Shown here in pieces: positions 16,481 through 24,453 of a DNA stretch of 26,496 nt. Where the stretch lies: IMG/VR virus record IMGVR_UViG_3300032053_000441, positions 1 through 26,496 of that record. The stretch is one strand, 5' to 3'. The translations under genes and the position numbers were made by a program. Under the pieces are notes generated by a model. It was not told the DNA's origin. It ran no database searches and worked only from the letters and a program-made list of their open reading frames with translations. Numbering within the stretch: the first letter of the stretch is position 1; each line of letters starts with the position of its first letter. Source of the stretch: a virus.

Positions 16481-18064
16481 ATGCAGGCGGAAATCCTGCG
16501 CTGCACCACACTACAAAAAAGTTGTATGATCAGGCCTTTCGAGTTTGCAGCGCCATTTGATCTGCGGGTCCTTCCGGATTCGTATATCTCTCCGGCGTTC
16601 AACTGCGCACTTGAGACGGCTGGTTACCATTCTTCGTCCTCGTCTTCGGGGGGCACGGTTCCTGAAATTACTACTGCGGATTATGTTCGCGCAGCGTTTG
16701 ACCATTTGAAGAGTTTGGAATTGCCGCGCACTACTCGTGTGGGGTTTTCCATGACACTCGATCCGTATCCGTTTGGAGGAATTTTTCCGCAGATTTCCGG
16801 GAATGTGGTTGGGATTCCCGCGGGAGAGGAAGCGAATTACGAGATCCGGGCATACCGAGGATTGCATTTGGATTCTTCGCTGGATCTTCTGGATGCTGTT
16901 GGGACGCCTAACACGGACGGAACCTGGGTGGTGACGGGGTCGCTTATTGGTGGATATTCTGCGCAGTTGTGGGATCTCACCACGAATGAGTTTGTCACTG
17001 AGGCTTTTCAGGAAACTGGGTTGCTGCGAGCGTTCGGATCTGTTTTGAATACCGACCTCAACTGGGAGTTCAAAAGTCGGACTTGCCGCGTTCGGGATCA
17101 GGCTTTTGCAGTGATTGCAGCGACGGCGATCGGGGATTATGAGACGGCCGTTCGGTGGGCTAATGGGCTCGCAACAGTGGTCCAAAATTCGGGGCAGTCG
17201 CCGGAAGAAGTTTCTTATTTCGGCGCGACGTATGAAGATTTATATGTCCGGACCGACACGCTTTGTTGGATTGCTTACGCGTTTTCGTTTTTGTGTGAAC
17301 GTTATCCGGAGAACCTGGATTTTAACATTGTTGAAAACCTGGCGGTGTTTAACGTTGCCTCTTTGTGGATCTACTACTTGATTCAATCCCCAGTTGATGA
17401 TCCCCGTTATGGCGCGGTCCTTGCAGGGAAGGGAGTTTATCCAGCTCCGGCGTATGTTTTTGATGGTAATTTCGTGCTTCCGGAGTCTTTTGTATCTGAC
17501 AATGCAGCGGCCTATTTTGCGTTTAAGAAATTCGCTGACGTATTCCCAACGCATTGGTTCGCGAGTTTGAGCCAACAGGCCGCAGATGATGTTGCCAAAA
17601 CAGTGAAGCGGACTTGGGAAAGTGTGTTGCTGCGGTCACCTCACGCTGTCGATGAGAACAACGTCAGTGACATCAGGCACAATCTTGAGGATCTGGCCTG
17701 GTATGCACTCGTTGCTCGGGCCACGGGGAACGTGAGCAAGCAACTTGACACGTTGGCAATGTTGGAGAACTACCGGGTTGCCGGCGGTTATACCAGGTAT
17801 TTGGCAACCTACGGTTATGGTGGTTTTGCTGACGGAGAGATCGACGTTCCACACTCTGCATTGACGGCAACGGCTTTGTTCGCTTCCGGGCAGCAAAGCG
17901 TGAGCGATTCGCTGTTGAACGAGTTGAAATTCGTTTGGCAGGGCGTCGGATTCACCTCGAATTTTCTGGATGATCCGGCGCATTTGGAACGCGATCAGTC
18001 CTCCGCATTGGCTGCGGCTTTTACCATTCTTGCAGGCAGACCTAACGGTTTTCTTGACTTATGA
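16481..18064 (+). CDS. Probable (alpha/alpha) barrel virion-associated protein, unknown function
   Basis: This 527-aa protein starts at ATG 16481; ATG 16526 is an alternative, which would remove 15 residues. A short N-terminal segment ends in a Ser-rich linker ('SSSSSSGG', 51-58). Residues ~70-180 look beta-rich, like an Ig-type sandwich. From about 200 to the end it is helical, with repeating helix pairs such as 'DQAFAVIAATAIGDYETAVRWANGL' (206-230) and 'RTDTLCWIAYAFSFLCERYP' (257-276). This recalls six-hairpin (alpha/alpha)6 glycosidase-like folds. No catalytic acid pair could be placed. It is soluble, with no signal peptide, and sits just after the capsid terminator. A capsid-associated decoration or a glycan-processing enzyme are both possible. 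Confidence 0.6.
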   Translation: MQAEILRCTTLQKSCMIRPFEFAAPFDLRVLPDSYISPAFNCALETAGYHSSSSSSGGTVPEITTADYVRAAFDHLKSLELPRTTRVGFSMTLDPYPFGGIFPQISGNVVGIPAGEEANYEIRAYRGLHLDSSLDLLDAVGTPNTDGTWVVTGSLIGGYSAQLWDLTTNEFVTEAFQETGLLRAFGSVLNTDLNWEFKSRTCRVRDQAFAVIAATAIGDYETAVRWANGLATVVQNSGQSPEEVSYFGATYEDLYVRTDTLCWIAYAFSFLCERYPENLDFNIVENLAVFNVASLWIYYLIQSPVDDPRYGAVLAGKGVYPAPAYVFDGNFVLPESFVSDNAAAYFAFKKFADVFPTHWFASLSQQAADDVAKTVKRTWESVLLRSPHAVDENNVSDIRHNLEDLAWYALVARATGNVSKQLDTLAMLENYRVAGGYTRYLATYGYGGFADGEIDVPHSALTATALFASGQQSVSDSLLNELKFVWQGVGFTSNFLDDPAHLERDQSSALAAAFTILAGRPNGFLDL

Positions 18065-18390
18065 GTTCTGAAATCACAGATATTTTTGCGGTTCCGGTGC
18101 TCTCGGCTGAGCCTCCAGAGTTCAAACCAGCCATCCCGGATGTATTGATGCGGGACTTGGTCGGGGTGGAATACAATCGCTGGTTGGCCAGTGAGCTTTC
18201 TGTGATGTCGCAGAAGCACGATTGGTTGATCCGGCAGGTTTGTCATCTGGCCCAGGTCACCTCGGCGCACCACCTGCAAATCGTGAAGTGGAAGCAACGC
18301 GTAGAAAGTCCGGTCACCGCAGTTGCGGCAATTGTTGTGTGGTTCATCCCGGTTTGGATCCCCAGATTGTTTGCTTGGATCTTTCCATGA
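18061..18390 (+). CDS. Small tail-anchored membrane protein, holin candidate (109 aa)
   Basis: It starts in a stop/start overlap with the 527-aa gene. The first 80 residues are soluble and helical ('EYNRWLASELSVMSQKHDW', then 'HHLQIVKWKQR'). A single hydrophobic segment, about 84-107 ('AAIVVWFIPVWIPRLFAWIF'), ends the protein, so it would be a tail-anchored inner-membrane protein. Small size and its ATGA overlap with a lipoprotein-like gene are compatible with a class III holin or a holin regulator in a lysis cassette. No endolysin was found in the window. Equally, it could be a structural membrane protein. Confidence 0.55.
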   Translation: MSSEITDIFAVPVLSAEPPEFKPAIPDVLMRDLVGVEYNRWLASELSVMSQKHDWLIRQVCHLAQVTSAHHLQIVKWKQRVESPVTAVAAIVVWFIPVWIPRLFAWIFP

Positions 18391-19139
18391 AAGTGCTCGT
18401 TCTAAGCGTAATATTGGCGTTCTGTGCTGGATGCTCGTCGCTCATGCCGAAGGCGGTGGAGTTCGGGCAGGACAAAGTAGCCAAATATCCTGCGGTTTCG
18501 GCCAAACAGACCGAGGTATTGAAGCAAACGGCCTGGAAGGCCTCCGAGCTGGCGCGCGAGGTGCACGTTGAGGCGGTCCAGGAGAACGTTTCGACTAATT
18601 TGATCGCCAAAGCCGAGGACACGTCGTTGCTCACAGAGTCGGTTTCAGACGCGCTAGGCCCCCCGAGGCGCCAACCGGCCGAAGACACGACCGCGCGCGA
18701 GCTGGTGGCCAGCCTGGAGCATCGGATCGCCCTTTACGCAGCCGATGTCCAGGACTTCAAGGATGAAATTGCGCCTCTGGCCGGGAAAAAGGTCGAGGGA
18801 ACGGGCTGGTTTCAGGTTCCCTATCTGCTTTGGGTCGGTGGAATTGCGGTTGCGGCCTGGCTGGTCTATACTTTCGGCAAAATCGGGCTCTCGGTGGCTG
18901 CTTTGGCGCACCCGGCGGCCGGGATGGGCCTTGCGGCGGTCAACTTGACGGGAAGCATTGCCGGAAAGATGATTAAGCAGCTTGCGGTGGGTGGGGAACG
19001 GTTCAAAGAGGCGCTCGGAAAGCTCAACCTCGACGAGAAGGTTCGCGAGATGGTGTTGAATACGTTCCGGGCGGAGCATAAAGGCGTTCAGGACGAGGAC
19101 ACGCAGGCGGTGGTGAAGGAACTGACGAACAAAGGCTAA
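18387..19139 (+). CDS. Putative lipoprotein with second TM segment, u-spanin-like
   Basis: From ATG 18387 (ATGA overlap with the previous stop), the 250-aa protein has an N-terminal hydrophobic stretch 'VLVLSVILAFCAGC' with a lipobox-like Cys16; the Cys at -3 is unusual. A 120-residue helical, charged region follows (about 25-135). A second transmembrane segment occurs at about 144-163 ('VPYLLWVGGIAVAAWLVYTF'), and the last 87 residues are helical and basic. Lipidated N-terminus plus later TM segment is the topology of unimolecular spanins (such as T1 gp11) that link the outer and inner membranes at lysis. This one has a larger cytoplasmic C-terminal part than I would expect. Confidence 0.6.
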   Translation: MKVLVLSVILAFCAGCSSLMPKAVEFGQDKVAKYPAVSAKQTEVLKQTAWKASELAREVHVEAVQENVSTNLIAKAEDTSLLTESVSDALGPPRRQPAEDTTARELVASLEHRIALYAADVQDFKDEIAPLAGKKVEGTGWFQVPYLLWVGGIAVAAWLVYTFGKIGLSVAALAHPAAGMGLAAVNLTGSIAGKMIKQLAVGGERFKEALGKLNLDEKVREMVLNTFRAEHKGVQDEDTQAVVKELTNKG

Positions 19140-19140
19140 T

Positions 19141-20940
19141 ATGAGCTGTAATTGCAACGGTAGCGGGTGCGCGGGGTGCTGTGGGACGTCCACATTGAGC
19201 CCATGCACCGTTTGTGCCCCCAACACAGCGGCAAACGAGACGCTTTCGAGTGTGCTCGACAATTTCATCGCGTCGTTCTTTGGGGAATTGACGAAAACCG
19301 AGGTGAACGGCGTTGTAATTTGGGTTTTGCCATGCGACCTCAATGTGGGACTCCAGAATAATCCCCGGCTGACCGATGAGGGGTTGGCGTGCTACTTTCT
19401 GCGACTTTTTGAGGATGGGATCACCGGGCTTACGGGACCGCGCGGGTTTAAGGGTGATGCGGGCACCGATGGCGCCAGTGGAGTTTGCTTTTTGACTTCG
19501 GCGTTCACACAACCGACGGATTTGTGTCCGGACATTACGATCACTGTGGATAATCCGGATCTGCTCGCGCCTGAAATGTATATTTGGATCCCCGGTTCCG
19601 GGTATTATCAGGTCGTGCAGGTTGTTGGAGACGTTGTGACAATCACGTTGATTGCTGCGATCTTGAGTCCGAATCCAACCACTCCGATTGACACCCCGGT
19701 CATTCCGGCCGGCGCGCGGGGTGAGACGGGGATTCAGGGACTCGTTGGTCCAGATGGTCCTCAAGGTCTGCAAGGAAATCCTGGTAATAACGGTTCTAAC
19801 GGAGCAAATGGAACCTCGGTTCAAGCATACTTGGAGACAACTTTTACGATTCCTGCGGTGAACGCCGAATCTGCGGCTCCCATCGAGATTGATGTGAGTT
19901 TGGGGTCATTTGGTTTGATCGGGGCTACTCAAGGGCAGTGGGTGTGGGTTGAGGGAGCCGGTTATTTTCAGGTGACTACGTGGACCAGTGCTACGCAATT
20001 CAAACTGACGAATCCGTTGGGGTATTTTACCAACGAGACTCCGGGAACAGTGGTAGGTATAGGTGCGATGATTCTTGCGATGCCACCTCCGTCCCCCTCA
20101 GAATTGGATACGCAGACGGTCAAATCTACGGTTCGGGCGTGCTCGGCTGGAGATGGTAATCGGGGTTTGAATGGCGCAGACACAATCGACGGCGTCGTGA
20201 TGGCCAACGGGGATCGGGTATTGATAACGGCACAGACGGATTCGACAAAAAATGGGATCTATGTGGTCAATACTGCGGGTGTTTGGACCCGTGCGACGGA
20301 TTGCAACAGCGTTGCCACGATGTTTCCCGGGATCATGGTCCCCGTTGGTTACAATTTAACCGCTACCCGGTTCAATAATACGGTTTGGACCCTTATGTGG
20401 GATATGGCGAGTCAGTTCGATGTCGGCACTGATGACGCATTTTTCTACATGACGAATGCGTTTTTGCCAGCGTATGCGTCGGTCGGGTATCAAGGGCATA
20501 TCGGAGGTAACCCTGTTCAAACATGGCAAGCCAACGATACCTGGAAAACAATTTACAATAATGCGTTAGGGACATACTTTGATGCGGGACGCGTGCTCAA
20601 CATAACTCCCGTGCTTCAAAGCACGCACCCAGTTCCCAAGGTGGAAATTGTTTTGGCGGGGGACTATCTTTGCTCGTTTTCTGCGGAGGCTTATCGAGTA
20701 ACAGCAAATGCGGATCGGGTCGAATTGGGAATTCTTCTGAACGGCGCAGTCGATGCCGGTGGTGGTGTGTGCGGCGGTCAGTTGGATACGGACTACGATA
20801 TTAGTTTAACACTTTCTGGACAGGTGATTCTCCAGAATCTTCAGACCGGGGATGAGGTCGAGTTGATGTCCAGAAACCGATCTGGCAATCGGGTATTCAA
20901 CCTCCGGAATGTCACCTTTACGATTCACCGGGTATTCTAA
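19141..20940 (+). CDS. Collagen-like tail/head fibre protein
   Basis: This 599-aa fibre has a cysteine-rich N-terminus (seven Cys in the first 25 residues: C3, C5, C10, C13, C14, C22, C25), unusual for a fibre. Two collagen-type Gly-X-Y stretches (about 93-114 and 191-226) are each followed by a similar beta module: 'MYIWIPGSGYYQVV' (146-159) and 'QWVWVEGAGYFQVT' (266-279). A common phage-fibre module follows, with 'NGIYVV' (371-376) and 'WTRATD' (382-387). The C-terminal ~100 residues look like a C1q/TNF-type head ending in 'NVTFTIHRVF'. It is probably a trimeric fibre on the tail or head. AAAGG lies a few bases before the ATG. Confidence 0.85.
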   Translation: MSCNCNGSGCAGCCGTSTLSPCTVCAPNTAANETLSSVLDNFIASFFGELTKTEVNGVVIWVLPCDLNVGLQNNPRLTDEGLACYFLRLFEDGITGLTGPRGFKGDAGTDGASGVCFLTSAFTQPTDLCPDITITVDNPDLLAPEMYIWIPGSGYYQVVQVVGDVVTITLIAAILSPNPTTPIDTPVIPAGARGETGIQGLVGPDGPQGLQGNPGNNGSNGANGTSVQAYLETTFTIPAVNAESAAPIEIDVSLGSFGLIGATQGQWVWVEGAGYFQVTTWTSATQFKLTNPLGYFTNETPGTVVGIGAMILAMPPPSPSELDTQTVKSTVRACSAGDGNRGLNGADTIDGVVMANGDRVLITAQTDSTKNGIYVVNTAGVWTRATDCNSVATMFPGIMVPVGYNLTATRFNNTVWTLMWDMASQFDVGTDDAFFYMTNAFLPAYASVGYQGHIGGNPVQTWQANDTWKTIYNNALGTYFDAGRVLNITPVLQSTHPVPKVEIVLAGDYLCSFSAEAYRVTANADRVELGILLNGAVDAGGGVCGGQLDTDYDISLTLSGQVILQNLQTGDEVELMSRNRSGNRVFNLRNVTFTIHRVF

Positions 20941-22397
20941 TGGCTCAGCTTGAAAGACCGAGGGTGTATCCCGGAGGTTATGGTTTCGACTCCGAAGGGG
21001 TTCTTGCGTGTCCGGCTGATTCGGATCTGTGGTGGAAACCCTTATCGGCGCCAGGAACGGATCCGAGTATTAACGGACCGGTAGGTCCTGATCGTCACGA
21101 TAATGATCCGTTTTTAGATTTAGGACTTCCGGCGATCGTTGCGAAGTTCGTTTTGGATACGTTTGAACTTTACGCGCCTTGCGATTTGGTAGATGGGTTG
21201 AACCTGCTTGACTGGCGTTCGACATTGTATTTTGGCGGTTCATGGGGTGCGCGCAGCCTTCCGCTGTGTGCTTGGGAGAATTTTGAAGCCGGCAACCATG
21301 GAGAACCTCTTGACGGTCTGGGGAATTGTCATCAAGGTTTTGGAGGATTGTGGGTGGCACGCAATCGTCCGTTCGGGTTGTATGGTTGGGATGATTTCGA
21401 GTCTTACATGCCTTTCTGGGATGTGAATGGACTCAACAATGGTGCGGGGTTGGGGCCAATGGTTGGGCGAAGTTTGAATGCTCCGGCTTTGGCCTACGAT
21501 ACTTTCGAGACTTATTTCGGGGGTTCAGTGGTGGCGGGACTGAACGGCGGTGGAGGTTGGACGGATCCTTGGGTGGGCGGGTCCTCTTCGGAGCCGATTG
21601 TCAGAAATCGGGTTTGTGGGATTGTTCCGATGGACAGACGCGCTTCACTGACGCTTACCCTCGCTGGGAGTGAACTTTCTCGTAAACTTCCGTGGGCGGA
21701 CACCTGGCAAAAAATCAGGATAGCGTTGCGGCTTCAATGGAAGGAAGAGGTGGACACGGAAGTATTTAACTTCCCAAGATTGGCTATTGGTGTGTGCAAC
21801 GGCGACGATGTTCCATTGAACCGATTTTCCAGTGCTACCTGCAATAATTTCCTCGGTGTGGTGCTGTCAGACTGGCTCATTTACGCGCGATGGTTGGGTT
21901 GGGACATCGTTCCTTTTGGGACTGGCATTCTCAAGGCCTGCCAAAAGATTGCCGCAGTAGAAACTTTCGGTGTCGATGATTTGACTGACAATGATTCTTG
22001 CGCAGTGATGCTCGGGGCGGACACTGTTTCGGGCGAGGCTTATCCTCCTCGTGGAATTTTGTTCATTGACATTACGAAAGATACTCCGAAATATCGGGTT
22101 CAAGTTGGTCTCCGCGGGATTGGTAGCAACACCATTCACGGGGACGAAACCGATGTCACAGATGCGTTACTCAGGTTCTACGAGGCTATAGAGTATCCGA
22201 TTGCTCCGTTTCCAGGCGGACCTCCGGTAATGGGCCGGCACTTCGGTCCGAATAGTGCGGATCAAGAATTCACAGTGGATGAGAGCGGAGATGGGGTGCT
22301 CGATACGCTCAATATTTTCTTGGACGATGGCGGAGAAACCCCTTTTGGGGACTACTATATCGAGTTAAGTGACGTGGACGTTGTCAAATTTGCGTAA
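20940..22397 (+). CDS. Repeat-containing structural protein with four ~38-aa repeats
   Basis: The 485-aa protein begins one base inside the previous gene's stop. Residues 72-222 contain four degenerate repeats (about 72-110, 111-148, 149-185 and 186-222) with a common core 'D.FE.Y....V.GLN.G.GW', for example 'DDFESYMPFWDVNGLN' and 'DTFETYFGGSVVAGLN'. From about 249 to the end there is a beta-rich domain whose pattern recurs in the next gene; both end in '[ILV]..SDV.[IV]V.[FL]A'. No enzymatic motif is visible. It is likely a virion fibre or decoration protein in the same assembly as its neighbours, but function is unknown. Confidence 0.7.
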   Translation: MAQLERPRVYPGGYGFDSEGVLACPADSDLWWKPLSAPGTDPSINGPVGPDRHDNDPFLDLGLPAIVAKFVLDTFELYAPCDLVDGLNLLDWRSTLYFGGSWGARSLPLCAWENFEAGNHGEPLDGLGNCHQGFGGLWVARNRPFGLYGWDDFESYMPFWDVNGLNNGAGLGPMVGRSLNAPALAYDTFETYFGGSVVAGLNGGGGWTDPWVGGSSSEPIVRNRVCGIVPMDRRASLTLTLAGSELSRKLPWADTWQKIRIALRLQWKEEVDTEVFNFPRLAIGVCNGDDVPLNRFSSATCNNFLGVVLSDWLIYARWLGWDIVPFGTGILKACQKIAAVETFGVDDLTDNDSCAVMLGADTVSGEAYPPRGILFIDITKDTPKYRVQVGLRGIGSNTIHGDETDVTDALLRFYEAIEYPIAPFPGGPPVMGRHFGPNSADQEFTVDESGDGVLDTLNIFLDDGGETPFGDYYIELSDVDVVKFA

Positions 22398-22405
22398 GGA
22401 AAACT

Positions 22406-23116
22406 ATGCCTATCCCAACCATTTACTACCGGGCGATCGGAACCCCCGAGGATTTCAATCGTGTTATGCTGAGCAACGGAGTTGTCGCTCGCGAGCATGG
22501 CGTCTCTTCTTGGGACCGTCTGCGGATGATTTTCCGGGTATCTATTACACCGGATGGAGGAGCGTTCACTAATATCGACGATTGGCCGCATTTTGTCTGG
22601 GGATTCTGCCATGGTCAGGATTACCTACCTCTCGAAGACACGGTGGACAACTTCGCCGGTTGGTGGACCAACGATCAAGATGCCGACCGGTATGCTTCGA
22701 CGCCTTATTCATACTATTTTGATCCGGTCAACGCGGTCACGATGGTTGGCGCGATGCCTGCGAACATCGTGGAACACGGGGAAGGACCGGCGGGTCTCTT
22801 TATCTTTGGCGCGGAGACGCTCGCCAGGTCTGCGATGATGTTCGACATTATCCGGCTTGGTGGTGGCTCATTCACGTTGCACCCGGCGCTGTTTCGTTCG
22901 GCTTTCGCTGATTCAACCGACGCGGACGAACACACCTTTTTGGAGCAGGCCATTGAACTGACTCCGGCGATGACCGGGCACGGTAGTTCTGGATGGGATC
23001 GAACGGTCACCATCGACGAGCCTGGGGATGGGGAACTGGATTCCATCTGTTTTGGGTGGGATCGGGTGAACACGCGGATCGAAATCAGTGATGTCGGAAT
23101 TGTCCGGCTTGCTTGA
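22406..23116 (+). CDS. Structural protein paralogous to the C-terminal half of the previous gene
   Basis: This 236-aa protein lacks the repeat region but aligns along its length with residues ~249-485 of the upstream gene. Matching landmarks include 'SWDRLRMIFRVSI' with 'TWQKIRIALRLQW', 'GFCHGQDYLPL' with 'GVCNGDDVPL', and the end 'VTIDEPGDGELDSI...IEISDVGIVRLA' with 'FTVDESGDGVLDTL...IELSDVDVVKFA'. A duplication within the structural module is the simplest explanation. AAGGAAA lies five bases before the ATG, a good Shine-Dalgarno site. There is no signal peptide. Confidence 0.7.
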   Translation: MPIPTIYYRAIGTPEDFNRVMLSNGVVAREHGVSSWDRLRMIFRVSITPDGGAFTNIDDWPHFVWGFCHGQDYLPLEDTVDNFAGWWTNDQDADRYASTPYSYYFDPVNAVTMVGAMPANIVEHGEGPAGLFIFGAETLARSAMMFDIIRLGGGSFTLHPALFRSAFADSTDADEHTFLEQAIELTPAMTGHGSSGWDRTVTIDEPGDGELDSICFGWDRVNTRIEISDVGIVRLA

Positions 23117-23157
23117 CGTTTCGGAACGGGACCCAGATAGTAGAAGGAAGCAAATGT

Positions 23158-23490
23158 ATGAGTATTGACCTTGGAAAAGTTTCGGATGGCCCGTTGTGCC
23201 CTCCGTCCACTGTCTCCAGCCAGCAGAAGACGACGATGTTTTATCCGTCACTCTATTTGGAGAACATCGAGAACCTACCCTCGATCCCTGAGTCGGGGTC
23301 GATGCTGGTCCGGTTCAAACGGCGCAGTATTTCGGCCACCAAGCGCGACGATGGCGAGTCATCTGTGACGGTCACGATCGACGTAGTTTCCATCGAGAAA
23401 ATCACCGGGGAGAAAACTACGCGCAAGAATTCTGTGGATGCGTTTGATGATGTGGCCAAGGAAGTGTTCGCTGACAAGAACGAGGAATAA
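23158..23490 (+). CDS. Small protein, capsid-staple-like (110 aa)
   Basis: I use ATG 23158 (110 aa) rather than TTG 23113 because GAAGGAAG at 23143-23150 is an upstream Shine-Dalgarno site. After a flexible start the pattern 'FYPSLYLENIENLPSIPESG' (28-47) leads into alternating beta strands with 'VRFKRRSISATKR' and 'VTVTIDVVSIEKI', then an acidic helical tail. The 'YPSLYL..I..LP..P..G' start matches a family I recall being annotated as capsid staple or small head protein in phages. This is from memory and unverified. It lies just before the adaptor and nozzle genes. Confidence 0.55.
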   Translation: MSIDLGKVSDGPLCPPSTVSSQQKTTMFYPSLYLENIENLPSIPESGSMLVRFKRRSISATKRDDGESSVTVTIDVVSIEKITGEKTTRKNSVDAFDDVAKEVFADKNEE

Positions 23491-23493
23491 ACC

Positions 23494-24453
23494 ATGGCTG
23501 CCCCCGCAGGTTTCCAAATCGGAGCGGTGCTTTCGGAAGCGCGTCGCATTCTCGGGACGTGTCCGCAATCGGTCGTGCTCTCGAAGATTTCCCAGGCTGT
23601 TGAGATTCTGGCCAACGCCGGGGATTTCGATCCGCTCATGGGATATTTGGATATTTGCACTGCCGGTTGTATTGTCACTCTCCCCCGAGAGGTGTCAAAT
23701 ATCCTGGCCGTGAACATTGGTGGGACTCCGTCAATGGCACGGAGCCAGCATTACAACTTTCATTTGAACGGTCCGGGCGATTGCACCGGTCTGTGTAATT
23801 ACTCATGGCAGGACCTCGGGTTGGTCCCAACCTATCGAGAACTGATCTCTCCGTCGAAGTTGATCGCTTTCGTGCAGTTGGCGGAGGACGCTGGGGCAGA
23901 GTTGTGGGCCTACGGAGAAGACGTGCTGGGCAATGTGATCCGGACAAAGGAGAATGGTGTCTGGTTCAACGGATACCGAATTCCGACGGTGTTCGGCTAC
24001 GCGCTGCCGGATTCGACGGCCCCGACGTTTGCCCGCGTGCTACGCGTCCGCAAGGCGGAGACCGTCGGATCTATCCGGTTGTCCAGTTTTGACAATGGCA
24101 TCGGCACTGGGACGCTCCTGGGCAATTTTCAGTGGGATGAGACCGACCCGCAGTATCGCCGGATCAAACTTCATACGTGCGCTGACTGGATTCGCATTGC
24201 GTTTCGTCGGGCGATCCCGTTATTCGCTTCGACCGACGATTGGGTCCCGATGCCTTCGCTCACTGCGCTTTTCGCCATGCTAGAGGCAATGAAGTATTAC
24301 CAGGAGGGTGATCTGGCCCGGGCCGCCGGCTTCGAGGCGACTGCGCGTCGGTGGCTCACCGAAGCAATCTGGGCGTCAACGCCTCCGGGCCAGGAGCCTG
24401 TTCAGGTGAATCCAAGCGACGTCTTGTTTGATGCTTCTGACGCACTTGACTGA
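23494..24453 (+). CDS. Probable head-tail adaptor / tail tubular A-like protein
   Basis: This 319-aa soluble protein begins just after the staple-like gene, with GAGGAA eight bases before the ATG. The N-terminus ('VLSEARRILG', 'ISQAVEILANAGDFDPLMGYLDI') forms a helical region and a beta-rich middle follows. The C-terminus has helices around 'LTALFAMLEAMKYYQEGD'. The layout and the nozzle-like gene right after it are those of adaptor/tail-tube proteins that connect portal to nozzle in short-tailed phages (T7 gp11-like, P22 gp4-like roles). The assignment rests on gene order and pattern. Confidence 0.6.
   Translation: MAAPAGFQIGAVLSEARRILGTCPQSVVLSKISQAVEILANAGDFDPLMGYLDICTAGCIVTLPREVSNILAVNIGGTPSMARSQHYNFHLNGPGDCTGLCNYSWQDLGLVPTYRELISPSKLIAFVQLAEDAGAELWAYGEDVLGNVIRTKENGVWFNGYRIPTVFGYALPDSTAPTFARVLRVRKAETVGSIRLSSFDNGIGTGTLLGNFQWDETDPQYRRIKLHTCADWIRIAFRRAIPLFASTDDWVPMPSLTALFAMLEAMKYYQEGDLARAAGFEATARRWLTEAIWASTPPGQEPVQVNPSDVLFDASDALD

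Noticed and set aside
16453-18495. Repeated 13-mer AAATATCCTGCGG at 16453-16465 and 18483-18495
   Set aside because: Several exact 13-base matches are expected by chance in a window this long. One copy lies inside a coding gene, and no further copies were noticed.
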